A DNA stretch of 64,000 bases from positions 434,001 through 498,000 of the forward strand of contig AXZN01000026.1 in assembly GCA_000498155.1 (NCBI GenBank). Reading direction: 5' to 3'. The translations under genes and the position numbers were made by a program. A model generated the notes under the pieces. That model made no database searches, had not been told where the DNA came from, and saw nothing but the letters and a program-made list of their open reading frames with translations. Below, piece by piece: positions 1-12,156 of the stretch. The stretch's first letter is position 1, and each line of letters begins with the position of its first letter. The stretch is from Shiraia sp. slf14. Taxonomy: Eukaryota > Ascomycota > Dothideomycetes > Pleosporales > Shiraiaceae.

Positions 1-314
1 GGGGGTCCTCCAGATGGAGGTCCTGGGTTGTAGAAAGAATCCGAAGCTCCTCGTTCTCCTGTCGCGGGTGGAGCGGGCGCAGGAGATGCAGCAGGTTCAG
101 CAGGAGGGGCAGGAGCAGGAGCAGGCGCTGGTGCAGGCTCTGAAGGTGGTGCAGGTTCTGGAGCTGGTGCGGGGGCTGATTCCTTTGGAGCTGCGTGAAT
201 GTAAGAAAACAGCCTTCAATTGTTTGGAGAGTAAGCAGTACGTTCTGGTTTTTTCTCAGGCTTCTTATCGTCGTCGTCGAGCAGCTCTCTCATCTTTTTC
301 TTGAGAAAATCCAT
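1..314 (-). CDS. Pro/Ala-rich protein, 5' part (gene runs off the window start)
   Basis: The minus strand has an ATG at 314 followed by a lysine/aspartate-rich start (M-D-F-L-K-K-K-M, then a run of four Asp). A GT-AG intron of 51 nt lies at 191-241. Exon 1 (314-242) joins in frame to exon 2 (190-1), which encodes a long Ala-Pro-Glu low-complexity stretch and then continues out of the window towards F-Y-N-P-G-P-P. The unspliced frame stops shortly after exon 1, so the intron is needed. I do not recognise the family. A charged start followed by a disordered Pro/Ala linker suggests a linker or scaffold region ahead of a domain that lies outside the window. The C-terminus is missing, so function cannot be inferred. 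Confidence is moderate that it is a gene and low for anything beyond that. Confidence 0.55.
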
Positions 315-2387
315 GGCTGCAAGTGGGGCAGAAGATCACAACACAAGTGATTGCAAAGAATAGATACAACACTGGGAAATGGAGAGAAGTGAAGTTTGAA
401 ATAATATTATCGTGTGAGGGTCTACAGCGGCTTTTAAAGAAACAACCCAGGGTCCCGGTGGCCGCGGGGCATGAAACAACCTGGACGACCTCGGGGGATG
501 CATGTCCGCCAATCTCGCAAATTGCTCAGGCTGTACCCCCTTGGCAGAAATGGAGATGTCTTCGTGGGGAGGGGTAGGCGGGAAATGCTCAATGGCGAAA
601 GGACGGGAAAAAGTGGGGAGCAACGAGGGTATGATGCTTTTGGCGGCTAGCAAGAGCTTCAAACGACATGAAGATGGGATTAGTGACGCTTGGCGTGGTA
701 GGACGGGAGTTGACACAGTGTTGGGTGGGTTCTGGTTGTGGACGTTTGGTAAGCATACATGTAGGCCAGACTAAGGCGAGTAGAGCAATTTAGCGTAGGC
801 AGGACCATTACGAGGTAAGTGCTGGGTTGATCGTAGCCCTAGGTAGTAGAGTAGGCGAGATAGCGTATGCCAGGATAAACGGATGGGGTTGCTGACATGA
901 CTTGTTGGTCGTATGGAATTATCAGGACGTGGTGGTAGTGGCTTAGCTCGCATGCGCCATTTAAGGTGCTCAGCCACTGCTGCAGAACAGCACGGGCTTG
1001 GCGCTAGGGCTCCGAGAGCACCGCGGAAGAAATGGGATGGGCGGTTTCGTCTATGTGTGGCTGAAAGATGTCAATGTTGTACACAACGAACATGCAGCTG
1101 TCAGGGTGTGGTAGGACTCTTGCTGGGTGGAACTTGGCGAAGGCTATAAGAAGCCGAGCAACGGTGATGGTGGCAGGAGGTATCAGTCAGTCGAGGTCAT
1201 TGGCGCGTGCGTGCCACGGGAGGTCGCGGCACGACAAAGGGCCGCTGCTGCTTGTCGGTGATAAGAAGTATAAAGTGGCAAGGGAATGGCTGCGACAAAT
1301 GGCAGCGCTCAGAGGGAGGGAGAAGGAAACCGGAAGAGGGTTTGGAAGAGTGCTGAGATGAGACAGCAAGGGGAGGGGTGGGATGGGATGGGATGGGAGA
1401 GTATTTGCATTGGGAAGGCATCTGATAGGCAGTCGCATGACAAGAGGGAAGGAGCGTCCCAGGGAGAGGGCAGGCACGGGGCGGGAGCGGGCAAGCCCAC
1501 CTTCCCCCATCGATGAGCGGCGGAAGGCACAAGGGAGCACCACCAGAAGCAAGCATGGAAGGCGCGATGGCAAGCTGGCAGGCAGGCTGACTAACCAGAG
1601 GTGACAGTTCACATTGTGCAGAACTTTACTTTGAGCCGGGTAGGAACAAAGCCGCAGAGTCAGAATCCATCGACTTTGGTTGTGGTGGTCGACTATTGCA
1701 CGCGTTCAGACAAGACGCCTCGCACAGGGCAGCTCTCGGGACGGGGCCAGGGCGCGCGCTGATTCTAGACCCCCCCAATGCCCATCGATCGGATACGATC
1801 GATGACGTCGGCTGCAGCTTCCCGCGCTGCCCTCGCCTTCCCTCCAGCCAGTGCGAGCTGCGAGGTTGTGTATCCCAAAGAAGCAAACCCTCGACCACCA
1901 TCACGCTTGGGTTGGCTGCACAGAAGGATCAATTTGGCTCCTCAAAAGGCCTCAGCCCGGGCTGACCAAGCCCTCTCCTCTTGCTGCTGGACATGCTCCA
2001 GATGGTTGCACAGGCATCGTCTCCACGACTCTAAAACACCCCCAGCGCGCGCTCTGCTCCCACGCTTGCTCGTATCTGCGCAAAGACGGACTGCTCATGC
2101 CCATGCCCATGGCCACTTTCCCATGTATTCCCAATTAGACTTTGCCGTAGACGAGAGCATCTTTTTGGATCGCGATCGACACCCAAACTGGCCCGCGCGC
2201 TTCCAAGGCTGGTTCCCTCGCACTAGCGCCAGCACTTTCAACACACCGTCTGCTGTTCTACTCGGCCGCCTCGCCCGCAGAGGCGACCAAGACGACTGCT
2301 TCCCATCCCATCGCCGCGCTCGCTGCAAAGCGCGTCTCTTGCTGGCCTGCTGGACCGCCTGCCCCCCAAGACCGTCCCGGGCTCTCT
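315..2387. other. Intergenic: divergent upstream region
   Basis: This 2 kb stretch separates the minus-strand gene starting at 314 from the histidine kinase starting at 2388, so it should hold two divergent promoters. I see no ORF with protein-like composition. The open frames near 1187-1612 and 1778-2452 are arginine/serine/proline-rich shadows of GC-biased DNA. A short GGGAT-type direct repeat sits near 1379-1397. No tRNA is recognised. Confidence 0.5.
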
Positions 2388-5300
2388 ATGAACGAGCCGC
2401 GATCCATCTTCACAGGCAAAGACAAGGCCAATATCGCCGCTACACTCCCTAAGCATCGCAGACCAAGCACCTCTGAATATCGTGACGCCCTCCACACGCC
2501 CCCCATTGACGCGCCTCAGCCATCCTCTCCTCTACAGCAACAACCCCCTGTCTTACCCGTACAGCGAAACCTTCCTGTTCCCCCACCGCCATTACCCCCA
2601 CCTCCACCGCCTCCACAAGTAACAACCCCACAAACCCCATGGACTTCCAGACTACTACTTGACGATCCCATTGCTTTGATCCCACGGCCCCTGTCGGCCC
2701 CGTTGTGCGTCACGGGCGCAGCAGACTTTTTGGTCAAGACACCACCTGCTGTCGCTGGCACAAAGAGACCATCTGCGTCCTTCGCAGAGCAAACACCCAC
2801 GTCCACGCCCACGCATACACACCCACAAGAACCCACCAGCGAACCACTGCACAAGCGCAGGCGCCTGCAGAAACACCCGCGATTCTCTCTCGACCACTTG
2901 GCTCTTTCCAAAGCGCATTTTCTTCGAGCCCACGGCCAGCCCACATCGCCCCTCTTCTTTTCGTCTCGAAGTGCTCGGCCCCAGCTGCCGGCGCGCTTCT
3001 CCAGCTCAGAGGCTGCTGCGAGGATGCTCAGCAGGACGCACGGCGAAGAAGGTGGTATCAAAACCGTTACGCTTCCCCGTGGCACGTTCAGCGGCTTTAG
3101 CCCTCCGGGAACGACGAGTATCATCAGTGGCGGGAGTAGCGAGCGGTCAAGTCTACCCAGGACAGACTCTCCAGATGCTCGAGAAAAGGTCGATTCTGTG
3201 CGATTGCTCGGCTCTGTAGGCGTAATCGAGTTGCTGGAACAGGACACACGACCTACTTTTGTAGTTGATACGGCAGATGCCAGCCATGCGCCTGAACCGA
3301 CTAGCTTGCAAATATTATTTGCAAACACTGCACTGCGCTCCAGTACAGCCACGTGGGAGTTGCTGGTCGGTAAACCATCCGAGTCGGAGCATCTCGTAGA
3401 TGAATCTTCCATGCAAGCGACACACCTATTTCGTGCGTGGTTGTTAAACACAGTTATATATGCTGAAAATTTGGACGTGAACCCAACTCCTGTCGAACAT
3501 GGCGGAGTACTGTGGTCCTGTTACACGCTGCGAAAGCGTCTGCGCGTAGTGTCTGGTACTGTGCCCACCCATGCGCCTGCCAGCATTACACCTGCAAGTG
3601 TGTCGCACGATTTTGTGGCTCCTTCGATATCTTCGATGGGCGTTTTGTCCAGCACTAGTTTTCACACTTCGTTATCCTCTGCGCCCGATAGTGAACCTCA
3701 AGATTACTTCGGCGATAATGTGTCTAACTCGAGAAGTCAAGGCCATGATTATTCCCCCAGCTCTTCGGCGACCCAAATGAAAGATAGGGAGTCCAGCCCA
3801 GGTAGAGATAATGGGGCACTGGAGCGAAGACCCACCAGAGCCGATCTTCAGTTGGTCGACAAATCATCCTCGTTCGTTAATGAGTGCGTTCTTCGAGCCC
3901 AAGCCGCAGGCGATGTTGACGCTTTCCATAGAGAACCTAGTCCGCCCAAAGACCACGACATGGGTTTCTTCGACTGGACCAGACTTGCTCTGTCTCCTTC
4001 CCTTCCACGACACATACAATTCGCACGCTCGATAGACTGGGCGTCCACACCCTTGGGCCCTATTGAGTACTGGTCGAACGATCTACGCGCCATGTGCAAC
4101 CTCATCATGTGAGTCTTGCGAGCCATATTATGTGTAGTTCAATTTACTGACGTCAGTAGGGCGAGTCCTCATCCGGCTGCTATGTACTGGGGCGACGAAC
4201 TAGTTGCGATATATAACGAGGCCTATATTGGTGAGTGGTTCCTCATTGGAAGTAATAATGAATAGCATCTAACAATCTTGATAGGTCTTGCTGGGCAGAA
4301 ACATCCTACATTGATGGGCCAAAGTTACAAAGTGGCTTGGGCTGAAATCTGGGACGAAGTCAAGGACGTTTTTGCCAATGCACGCATGACTGGTCAAGCC
4401 ACGATGAAGGACGATGACTGCTTATTCATGAAGCGGAGTGGCTTCCTTGAAGAGACCTATTTTTCATGGTCCATCATCCCAATGGTCGGCCAAGACGGCA
4501 CAGTCATGGGTCTGTATAATCCTGCCTTTGAGAAAACAAGGAGAAAGATCGCTGAGCGTCGAATGCTTACACTCAGAGAGGTTGGTGAGCGCACAGCCAC
4601 TGCACGAGATGTCAAGGGCTTCTGGGAACAGGTATTAACAGCCTTGACCGAGAATGAGTTTGATACTCCCTTTGTCCTGCTGTACTCGGTTGCAGATGAA
4701 AATGACAGTGATTCCTCGTCCTTGCATTCTAGCAGTCTGCTCGGAGCCAAACACTGTTATCTCGAAGGCTCTTTAGGAGTTCCGTCTGGGCATCCAGCTG
4801 CACCAGATCTGATTGACCTCAAGGAAGGACACGAAGGCTTTGGCCCCGTGCTTCGCGAGGTAATGAAGACAGGAAAGCCTGCCGTAGTCAGCATTGGATC
4901 TGGCGATCTTCCTCAAGCGATGATGGAAGGCCTTGAATGGCGAGGTTTCGGTGATGCTTGTCGAGACGTTGTGATATGTCCAATACATCCCACGACAGGT
5001 GAAACAATCCTTGGGTTCCTCATCATGGGCATCAATCCCCGAAGGCCGTACGACGACGATTACAACCTTTTTGTTCAGCTGCTCAGTCGGCAGCTGGCCA
5101 CCTCATTAGCATCTGTAGTACTTTTCGAGGAGGAAATACGACGAGGCCAGAAAGCAGCCAAGCTCGCTGCTGAAGATCGCTTCAACCTATCGGAACAACT
5201 TGCCGCCAGGACTCAAGAAGCGAGGGAAATCGAGACGCGATTTACACGCATGGCTGAGTATTCTCCTGCTGGTCTCTTCATTGCCGATCACGTTGGACGA

Positions 5301-7281
5301 ATAACATACTGTAATGATACTTGGTACGAAATTTCCAGGGTGCCCAAGGAACGCAACAAGACGGACAACTGGATAGATTTTGTCAAGGAGGAGGACCAGG
5401 TGCTCGTGCGAGAACATTGGAAGCAATTAGTGGAGAACGCAGCCGCCATTAACGTTGAATTCAGGTTCAAAGCTCCGTGGGAAGACCGAAACCGCAACAG
5501 GAGCGATACATGGGTTCTTTTCTCGGCATTTCCAGAGAAGGACGAGAGTGGCCAATTGAAGAGCGTTTTCGGCAGCATCACCAACATCAGCCCGCAAAAG
5601 TGGGCCGAAGGATTCCAAAAGCGGAAAATGGAAGAAGCGGTGGAATTGAAGCGACAACAGGAAAACTTCATCGACATCACAAGCCACGAAATGCGAAATC
5701 CTCTAAGCGCAATCCTACAATGTGCTGATGAAATCTCAACCACTTTGAGCGACTTTAGATCCAGTGGTGCGCAAGCTATTGATTCCAAGACTGTGGCAGA
5801 TTCAATCGACGCCGCCCAGACTATTGCACTATGTGCGCAACACCAAAAGAGAATTGTTGATGATGTCTTGACACTGTCCAAGCTCGACAGTGCTATGCTC
5901 ATGGTAGGAAGCCTAAACAATACTTGTATACCTTTAGGCTAACAGTTACAGGTCACACCAGTGGATGCACAACCACTACAGGTTGTTCAGCGGGCGCTGA
6001 AAATGTTCGAGGGCGAGGTACAAACTGCTGATATCCAAATGGAGTTTGTTCTCACCGATTCGTTCAAGCATTTGCAGGTTGATTGGGTCAAGATTGACCC
6101 ATCACGTGTACTTCAAGTACGTCAGTCCCACAAATCTTAGAAAACAAGCTAACCATGACTAGGTACTGATCAACTTGACCACCAATGCCATCAAGTTCAC
6201 AACCACAGAGGAGACACGTACCATCAAGGTCATATTGTCTGCATCTCTAGAGCGACCCTCAGCTGGCCCCGCACCCTGCGTGAGCTACTTTCCTATGCGA
6301 TCCAAGCGAGTGGACCAGACGCTTGGATCCGATTGGGGCAATGGAGAAGAAATATACCTGGAATTCGCCGTGCGCGATACTGGACGAGGCCTTAGCCGTG
6401 AAGAGCTCAAGGTTTTATTCCAACGATTCCAACAAGCAAGTCCCAGGACGCACGTGCAATATGGTGGATCGGGTCTCGGTCTCTTCATCTCGCGTGAATT
6501 AACTGAGTTACAGGGAGGTGAGATTGGAGTGTCTTCCGAATCTGGCAAAGGCAGTACATTTGCTTTTTACGTCAAATGTAGGCGAAGTAATGAACCAAAA
6601 GAGCCTGTTGAGGGTGCGACGGGCATTTCTCTTGCAAGGAAACTTTCCATTTCGAAAGAAAAGACAAGGCTTGTCGAACCACCGAAAGTTAAGGATTTCG
6701 CGACTGTCCATGATAAGCCAGCCGTTGTTGTACAGCCAACAGCCAAAAAACCAGACTTGAGAGTCCTTATAGTCGAAGATAATCTGGGTATGTTTACTAT
6801 GTGCAATCAAATCAAAGTTTTTATGCTAACGAATTCAGTGAATCAAAAAGTCCTTCAACGGCAGCTGCACAATCAAGGCATACACACCAGGGTTGCAAAC
6901 CACGGTGGGGAAGCACTCGAAATTTTGCGAACCTCAACCTACTGGAAAGATGCTTCCGAAGACGCCGTAGATTTGGGCGTTGTTCTTATGGACAAGGAAA
7001 TGCCAGTTATGGACGGGCTGCAATGCACAAGTGCAATCCGGGCACTCGAAAAAGCCGGCGACTTGAGGTGCCATGTTCCAATCATTGCAGTCACAGCCAA
7101 CGCACGTAGCGAGCAGATTGCTACCCTGTTAGCTGCTGGCATGGACGATGTGGTATCAAAGCCATTCCGCATCGCAGAGCTAATACCGAAAATCGAGGAA
7201 CTAGCCTCGAGACACTCGACTACATTGAATTTAGCCAATCCACTCAGTGTGGTGCTGCCAAGTAAACAAGAGTTGCAATAA
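2388..7281 (+). CDS. Hybrid sensor histidine kinase (PAS-GAF-PAS-HisKA-HATPase-REC)
   Basis: Six exons: 2388-4108, 4160-4230, 4285-5903, 5952-6116, 6163-6787 and 6839-7281, giving 1547 residues. The N-terminal ~540 residues are disordered and proline-rich (poly-Pro near 2575-2620). Next come a PAS-like module (about 545-690), a GAF-like region (about 690-880) and a second PAS (about 915-1030). The H-box is I-T-S-H-E-M-R-N-P-L with phospho-acceptor His1065. The ATPase has the N-box (N1196/N1200), the G1 box D-T-G-R-G (D1264) and the G2 box G-G-S-G-L-G-L-F (about 1293). The C-terminal receiver has the V-E-D-N start, phospho-Asp1452 in L-M-D-K-E-M-P and the late Lys in S-K-P-F. Known for the family: phosphorelay from His to Asp to an HPt protein (YPD1) and response regulators, usually cytosolic. 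No membrane segment is seen. The intron at 6788-6838 is 51 nt and open in frame, so a naive translation retains it. Acceptor 4159 was chosen over 4156 because it restores M-A-S-P-H-P. The HHK class is not assigned. Confidence 0.93.
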
Positions 7282-7683
7282 CAGCAAGCGAACATAAAAC
7301 ATATGCCATCTCGCATGTTATAGCAGAGCATGATGGTGTCATCTTAGAAGTCATGAATGCATGATGGGAATGCGGCGTTAAGTACAGGGAAACCTGCATG
7401 ACACACGGCGTTTTTGGGTATTAAGGCGATACACAAATATTTTACGAAAGACGTGCTTTAGAGTAAGGAAGAAACGTTTTGGGGTTTCCATCGGTTTACG
7501 ACACGGGAACGATATTGCATCGCCATATTGGCTAAAAAGCGCAACGTTTTATAGCATATTTGAATGGGCTCGGGAGGAACGCACTGGTTTTTAGTCTGGA
7601 CATGAGTATTAGCGGGATGTAGTGTGTACTTTATAATTGAGAGATTAAGATTTGTTTAAGTTGGTTTCTATACGCGCTTTTGT
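7282..7683. other. Intergenic between convergent genes
   Basis: This stretch holds the 3' ends of the histidine kinase (plus) and the SDR gene (minus). It is A/T-leaning, no gene is seen, and it presumably contains both 3' UTRs and polyadenylation signals. Confidence 0.5.
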
Positions 7684-8718
7684 TTAATATGTCGACAAGG
7701 AAACAGCTACTTTGCCTCCATCAGTGACCATGATCGTCCCATTACAATACGACCCAGCCCTACTCGCAAGATAAACCACAGTCCCGCCCATCTCTTCCTC
7801 TCCACCAAATCTCCTCGCCGGAATCCACAACGGATTATCCGACGTCTCAGTCCCCGGATCCCTTCCTTCAATGAACCGATCCGACATCTCTGAAGGAAAC
7901 CCTGTCCACACGTCAGTCTACACCTTTTACTCCATCCCCCACAGCCTCCCACCCTCTCAAGCAACAAAAGTAGTAGGAAAGAAAGAAAAAACTTACACCC
8001 GGGCACCAAGCCATTCACCCTAATCCCATACCCCGCAAACGCACTACTCATCACCTTGACCAAATGCAAACTCCCCGCCTTACTCGCCGCATACGCCGGC
8101 AAACTCTGCTGAATCCTCAACACCCCCGCCACACTACTCGTCACAATCACCTGGCTCTGTATACTCGGCACCCCCGCCTTCCTGCCTGCTTCCAACGGCG
8201 CGCCAAACGCCCCCTCATCCTTCCCCTGGACCGCGTTCTGATTCCCACGATCCAGAAGTTCCAGGAAAGCGGTTACCGTGAAGAACGTCGCGGTGGTGTT
8301 GACGTGCAGCACGTTTGTGAAGTCCTCCATGGAGAAGTCTGAGAAGAGGTTCTTGCGGACTTCGGCGATGGAGTTGTTGGGGTTGAAACGGAGGGGTGGG
8401 CCGACGATTCCGGAGTTCGCGACGAGGAGGTTTATGTAGCCGGATTCTTTTTCGATTTGCGATACGGCGGCTTGTAGGGAGTCTTTGCTTGTGATGTCGC
8501 ATTGGATGTGTTGCTGTGAGGGGTGGGTGGGGGTAAAGGGGCGCCGCGAGAGGATGTAGACTTTTGAGGCGCCCGCGGAGAGGAGGGAGGTGGTTATCAT
8601 GGCGCCGATTCCTGGGGGAATGGGAGGGAGGGAAGGGTGAGGGAGAGGGAGTACCTGTTGCACCGCCTGTTACAACGGCGATTAAGCCGTCGAGACGGAA
8701 GGGAGAGGGTGTCGCCAT
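7684..8718 (-). CDS. Short-chain dehydrogenase/reductase (classical SDR)
   Basis: Three exons (8718-8655, 8611-7997, 7901-7684) give 298 residues, with introns of 43 and 95 nt. The nucleotide-binding motif T-G-G-A-T-G-I-G (residues 17-24) is itself split by the first intron. Further SDR marks are V-A-N-S-G (a variant of N-N-A-G), a catalytic Ser in S-S-V-A-G, the Y-A-A-S-K motif, and V-N-G-L-V-P-G followed, across intron 2, by W-F-P-S-E-M. The C-terminus has the usual Y-L-A-S-x-A and T-D-G-G. Family knowledge: NAD(P)-dependent oxidoreduction of alcohol/ketone substrates; the substrate cannot be told from sequence. It lies on the same strand as, and downstream of, an amidohydrolase gene, about 690 bp apart. 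Nothing shows co-transcription. Confidence 0.92.
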
Positions 8719-9403
8719 GCTGAGTAGAATAAGGAATTTATAAATTAGTATCTAACAACAAGATTGAAGTTCAATAACCATAAATGTCTTTATCAGCTCC
8801 ATACGGAACCCTACAGCTTGCCTTTATACACCCACCCACCCACCCACTTACCCACTTACCCACTTATCTACCCCTACCCCTACCCAACTAAACTCAACTC
8901 CCTCCCTCCGCCATCCCCGAACCGGACATCTACCCCATCGGACATGCCCCTCGCATCCCTCACGCATCTCCGCCCTCTTATCAAAAACTTAATCCGCATC
9001 TTCTCCGCAGCCCATTCGGCGCGGAGCTTAGGCGCGCGTTAAGTCCGGTGTAACTAGGTCTGGTGAGTTGGCTAGCTGAACTTAGTTTGATGTTAGGGCG
9101 ATTGCGTAACTATGTGGTGGTATGCGTGTATGACGTAGGAGGGGGATTGGGCGATGTTGAGATGGGTGATGGGTGATGGAGGCGGGGAGATGGTGTGGAT
9201 GGAGGGGAAGGGATGGGATGTGATTCGCTCGATGGGGGTGGTTGGTGTATGTGGTGTGTATCAGTGGGAATAGACGGTTTTGACTTTGGTGAGATGGCTG
9301 ATAGGTACTGGATGGATGAGATGTTTGAGATATGGAGAGATTGGGTGATCACTCGTTGCGGTGATGTTTATCGAGATATGTAGGGGAGAAATACTAGAAA
9401 CGT
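8719..9403. other. Intergenic; upstream region of the SDR gene
   Basis: This should hold the SDR promoter and the amidohydrolase 3' UTR. It contains a C-rich microsatellite-like tract at 8831-8887. The open frames here (for example 8764-9042 and 9195-9383) are biased by that composition and do not look like proteins. Confidence 0.45.
8831..8887 (+). repeat. Simple C-rich tandem tract (CCCA, then CCCACTTA, then CCCCTA units)
   Basis: Three successive unit types are visible: CCCA repeated, CCCACTTA-like repeated, then CCCCTA repeated, about 100 bp upstream of the SDR start. The complementary strand is G-rich, which could favour unusual DNA structure. CCCCTA resembles but is not the fungal telomere unit (CCCTAA), and only about two copies exist, so this is an ordinary microsatellite. 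Confidence 0.7.
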
Positions 9404-11023
9404 TCAAATATCAACCAGCGTGCTTTCATCAACATGAAAAACCTGCCGCAAAGATTTTCCAGCTTCTTCGAAATCAATTTTGTTGATACTTTCTTGGATT
9501 CTTTCCCTGCTCTTCAAAACTTCCTTCGCAATGGTGCTCCACTCGAGATCTCGCTGCCCAACCTGCCGTCTCGCAGCCTCGTCAACCGTCACTGGTAAAA
9601 GCTTCCCACTCGCCTTCCTAAAAACCCCGTCAACCATCACACCCTCAATATCCGCAGGACTAGAATGAAGAATCACAGCCGCCACAGGATCATGCTGCGC
9701 AGCACCCACCAGCGCCGGACTCAGCGCATCGAAAATAACCAGATCCGCCTTGAACCCCTCCTTAACCCGCCCAATCTCCTCCCCCATCCTCACAGCCTCC
9801 GCCCCCTTAACCGTAGCAAGATTAAACGCCGCCTCCACACTCAAACTCTCAGGCAAACTCCGCGGCGTCTTCCCCTGCCTCATATAAAACTCATTGAAAA
9901 TATTCCGACTACTCTGCAACCCCAACTTCGCCTCCGCGACTATCGACCCAGCCGTACACGAATGGCAATCCACCCCCAAACTCGCATTCTCCTGCAACCC
10001 GATCGAATCACCACTCACCCCGCCATCCACAAACGCCCCGTCGAAACAATACGGTCGCCCCATCGCCATCTGCAGCTCCGTACTAGGCGTCGAACTCACC
10101 CGCGCGCCTTTCGCCCTGACGAGGTCTGCGTCTGCGCGCGTGATCGCCCCGCCGTGCGAGATGATGATGTGCTCGTCGAGTAAGTCCAATTTCGCGAGGT
10201 TGCTAACTACAGGGAGACCCAGCGAGACGGAGCCGTGGCAGGTGATTGTTCGCACGCCTTTGCGTTTAACGTGCGAGAAGAGCTGTTTGATGGTTTCGGC
10301 GTAGAGGAAGAAGAGGTCGAATGCGAAGCCTAGGGTTACTCTTCCTTCGCCGAAGGGTGCGTGGGCGGCTAGGGAGTCGAAGGTCTGCATTACCCAGTCT
10401 TCGAAGGGGTTGGGGTGGTAGGTTAGTGGGTTGAAGTGCGCGATGCGCATGATGGGTGTGTAGCAGTATATAGAGCGGATTCCGGATGAGGATGTTGCGG
10501 CGATGGCGAGTTTTGCATGGTCGGGAGAGATGGTGATGTGGGCGTGGTCGACGACAGTTGTTGTGCCTGCTGAGAGGCTTTCGGCGTTGCTGGCTAGTTG
10601 GCCGTAGAAGGTGTCTTGAGGTGAGAATTGTGTGGATTGCGCGTTGCCTGTGAGGTGTGAGTTGAGGATGTGTAAGGTAGGGTTGAAAGGGTTACCGGTG
10701 ACCATATGTTCTAAGAGTTGCTCATTTGCATGTCGACCTTTTAGCTGGGTTTGCCAGCCATGCTGAAGTCGAGTTAATGTTTAGTTTTGTATTTTCACTG
10801 GTTTGAGAATGTGTCTTACGTGATGTGTATCTATGAAGCCAGGGCTAATAATTTTATCGGTACAGTCGACAACCTGGAGGTCGCCAGTTGCTTCGATATA
10901 AGGATTAATCTGTGCTATCTTCCCATCGCTGACAAGAATGGATGCCTTCGTCGGGACAACATGGTTGTTCGCGTCGTGGATGAGGACAATTCCGTCCCGC
11001 AGTAGAATGTTGTTGGATACCAT
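9404..11023 (-). CDS. Amidohydrolase, Atz/Trz (chlorohydrolase/cytosine-deaminase-like) family
   Basis: Two exons (11023-10820 and 10762-9404; 57-nt intron) give 520 residues. The exon junction recreates the metal-binding H-x-H motif in F-I-D-T-H-H-H-G-W-Q-T-Q, typical of the metallo-dependent hydrolase superfamily. Further conserved blocks are a central T-C-H-G, I-S-H-G-G-A, S-S-T-P-S-T-E, and the metal-ligand Asp in L-G-V-D-C-H-S. The C-terminal F-K-A-D-L-V-I-F-D is the usual beta-sandwich return. Known for the family: hydrolytic deamination or dechlorination of ring-type substrates; the natural substrate in fungi is mostly unknown. Length is slightly above the typical 450-480. No signal peptide, so probably cytosolic. 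Confidence 0.9.
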
Positions 11024-12156
11024 TGTCTCGTCAAATGTTCACGAGTAGATGAAGTTGTGTAACTTCAAAGGAGGTACTTACACTGATCACGCGGAATATA
11101 TTTATCGTTGATTTGGGTTCCTAAGCTCCGGATCTAGAGTCGCTTGGGTGTTTGTACGAGGTAGGTCGATAATGATCGTACAACTAACGTTGTACTAAGC
11201 TTGGCATACGATCGTCGAAGTGTACTTGAAGACCGATAAGTCAGATCTTTAAATGATGATACTGTTAAGCGCATAAGTTTGAGTAAAATATATACAATCA
11301 TTTCCGGTGACGTCATGGCGAGAAGTTTAGGAAGCTGTTGTCAGATATACCTTGCCTATACTACACTACCTAGGTACACAGAAATTTCCACTGATTTCAA
11401 TCATGTAGTAATACTGGATTACGGGCATGAGAACACTTCATCATTGTAACCCAAGATTCTCAGGTATTATCTTGTGTTTCATGCCATTCTTTTATTTACC
11501 TCATCGTCCACTCATGGTGTCCTAAGCCCTCAAAATCGTTGTGGTACGTTATACGAGGGCTTACATCAGCCAACGCAATCAACCCCCTCTTGCGATAATA
11601 ATAGGTTTTGCGGAGAGGCTCCAAGACTCCAATCACGATTTGCATGTACCCACTTCCCCGCACCATCGCCTGTGCTCCGCAGCACAAACCATTTAAACAA
11701 ACATATCGTGGCTGGAAAGAGTTTATAGATCATCTCGCCAATTGTTTATCATGCGAGTATAGCGAGATACGGGAACGGCTCGCCCCTTCTCCCTAGCGAA
11801 TCGTGGAGAAGCTTATATTAAGTATACGGGTTTCGAAGCTGGCCAGCATTGGCATTGCTGCACAACATAGGTCTCGCCCGTTGGTCGGCCCATCGCTTGA
11901 GGGACTAGGCGTGGTGTTGAAGCATGTATCCTGGTGTATGTATCGTTCAGCTGAAAGGTTTGATCTCGTGGTTACAGTGATGGAACTCAATGCGAAGAAT
12001 GCGATGCAGTGGCTCAAGCCTCATCGTTGGTGGTGGAAGTAGGTTGATAGAGTTGACCAGGACGTCAAGAGTATAAAAGGACTGCTCTTTCTCTACTTTC
12101 CATTTCAATACCATTCTCATATCAATTGCTTTCCCAAGCCCAATTGACATTTCATC
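11024..12156. other. Intergenic; upstream of a secreted Cys-rich protein
   Basis: No protein-like ORF is seen. The far end carries the promoter of the 12157 gene, including a TATA box. The upstream half holds the promoter of the minus-strand amidohydrolase. Confidence 0.5.
12072..12078 (+). promoter_or_regulatory. TATA box of the small secreted protein gene
   Basis: A clear TATAAAA lies 85 nt before the ATG at 12157, followed by a CT-rich leader. Strong TATA boxes in fungi often mark highly inducible genes, which fits a small secreted protein. Confidence 0.6.

Noticed and set aside
1778..2452. 224-codon ORF as a 5' exon of the histidine kinase or a separate gene
   Set aside because: Arg/Ala/His-rich translation with no motif, overlapping the kinase start in another frame.
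2516..3451. 311-codon minus-strand ORF opposite the histidine kinase
   Set aside because: It is antisense to a well-supported exon with a Pro/Ser-biased sequence; the Gly/Val/Cys-rich translation is the expected mirror image.
8831..8887. C-rich tract as a telomeric repeat
   Set aside because: Units are mixed and few, and the CCCTAA motif is not repeated.
7684..11023. SDR plus amidohydrolase as a biosynthetic gene cluster
   Set aside because: Only two adjacent enzymes, no core synthase, transporter or cluster regulator next to them.
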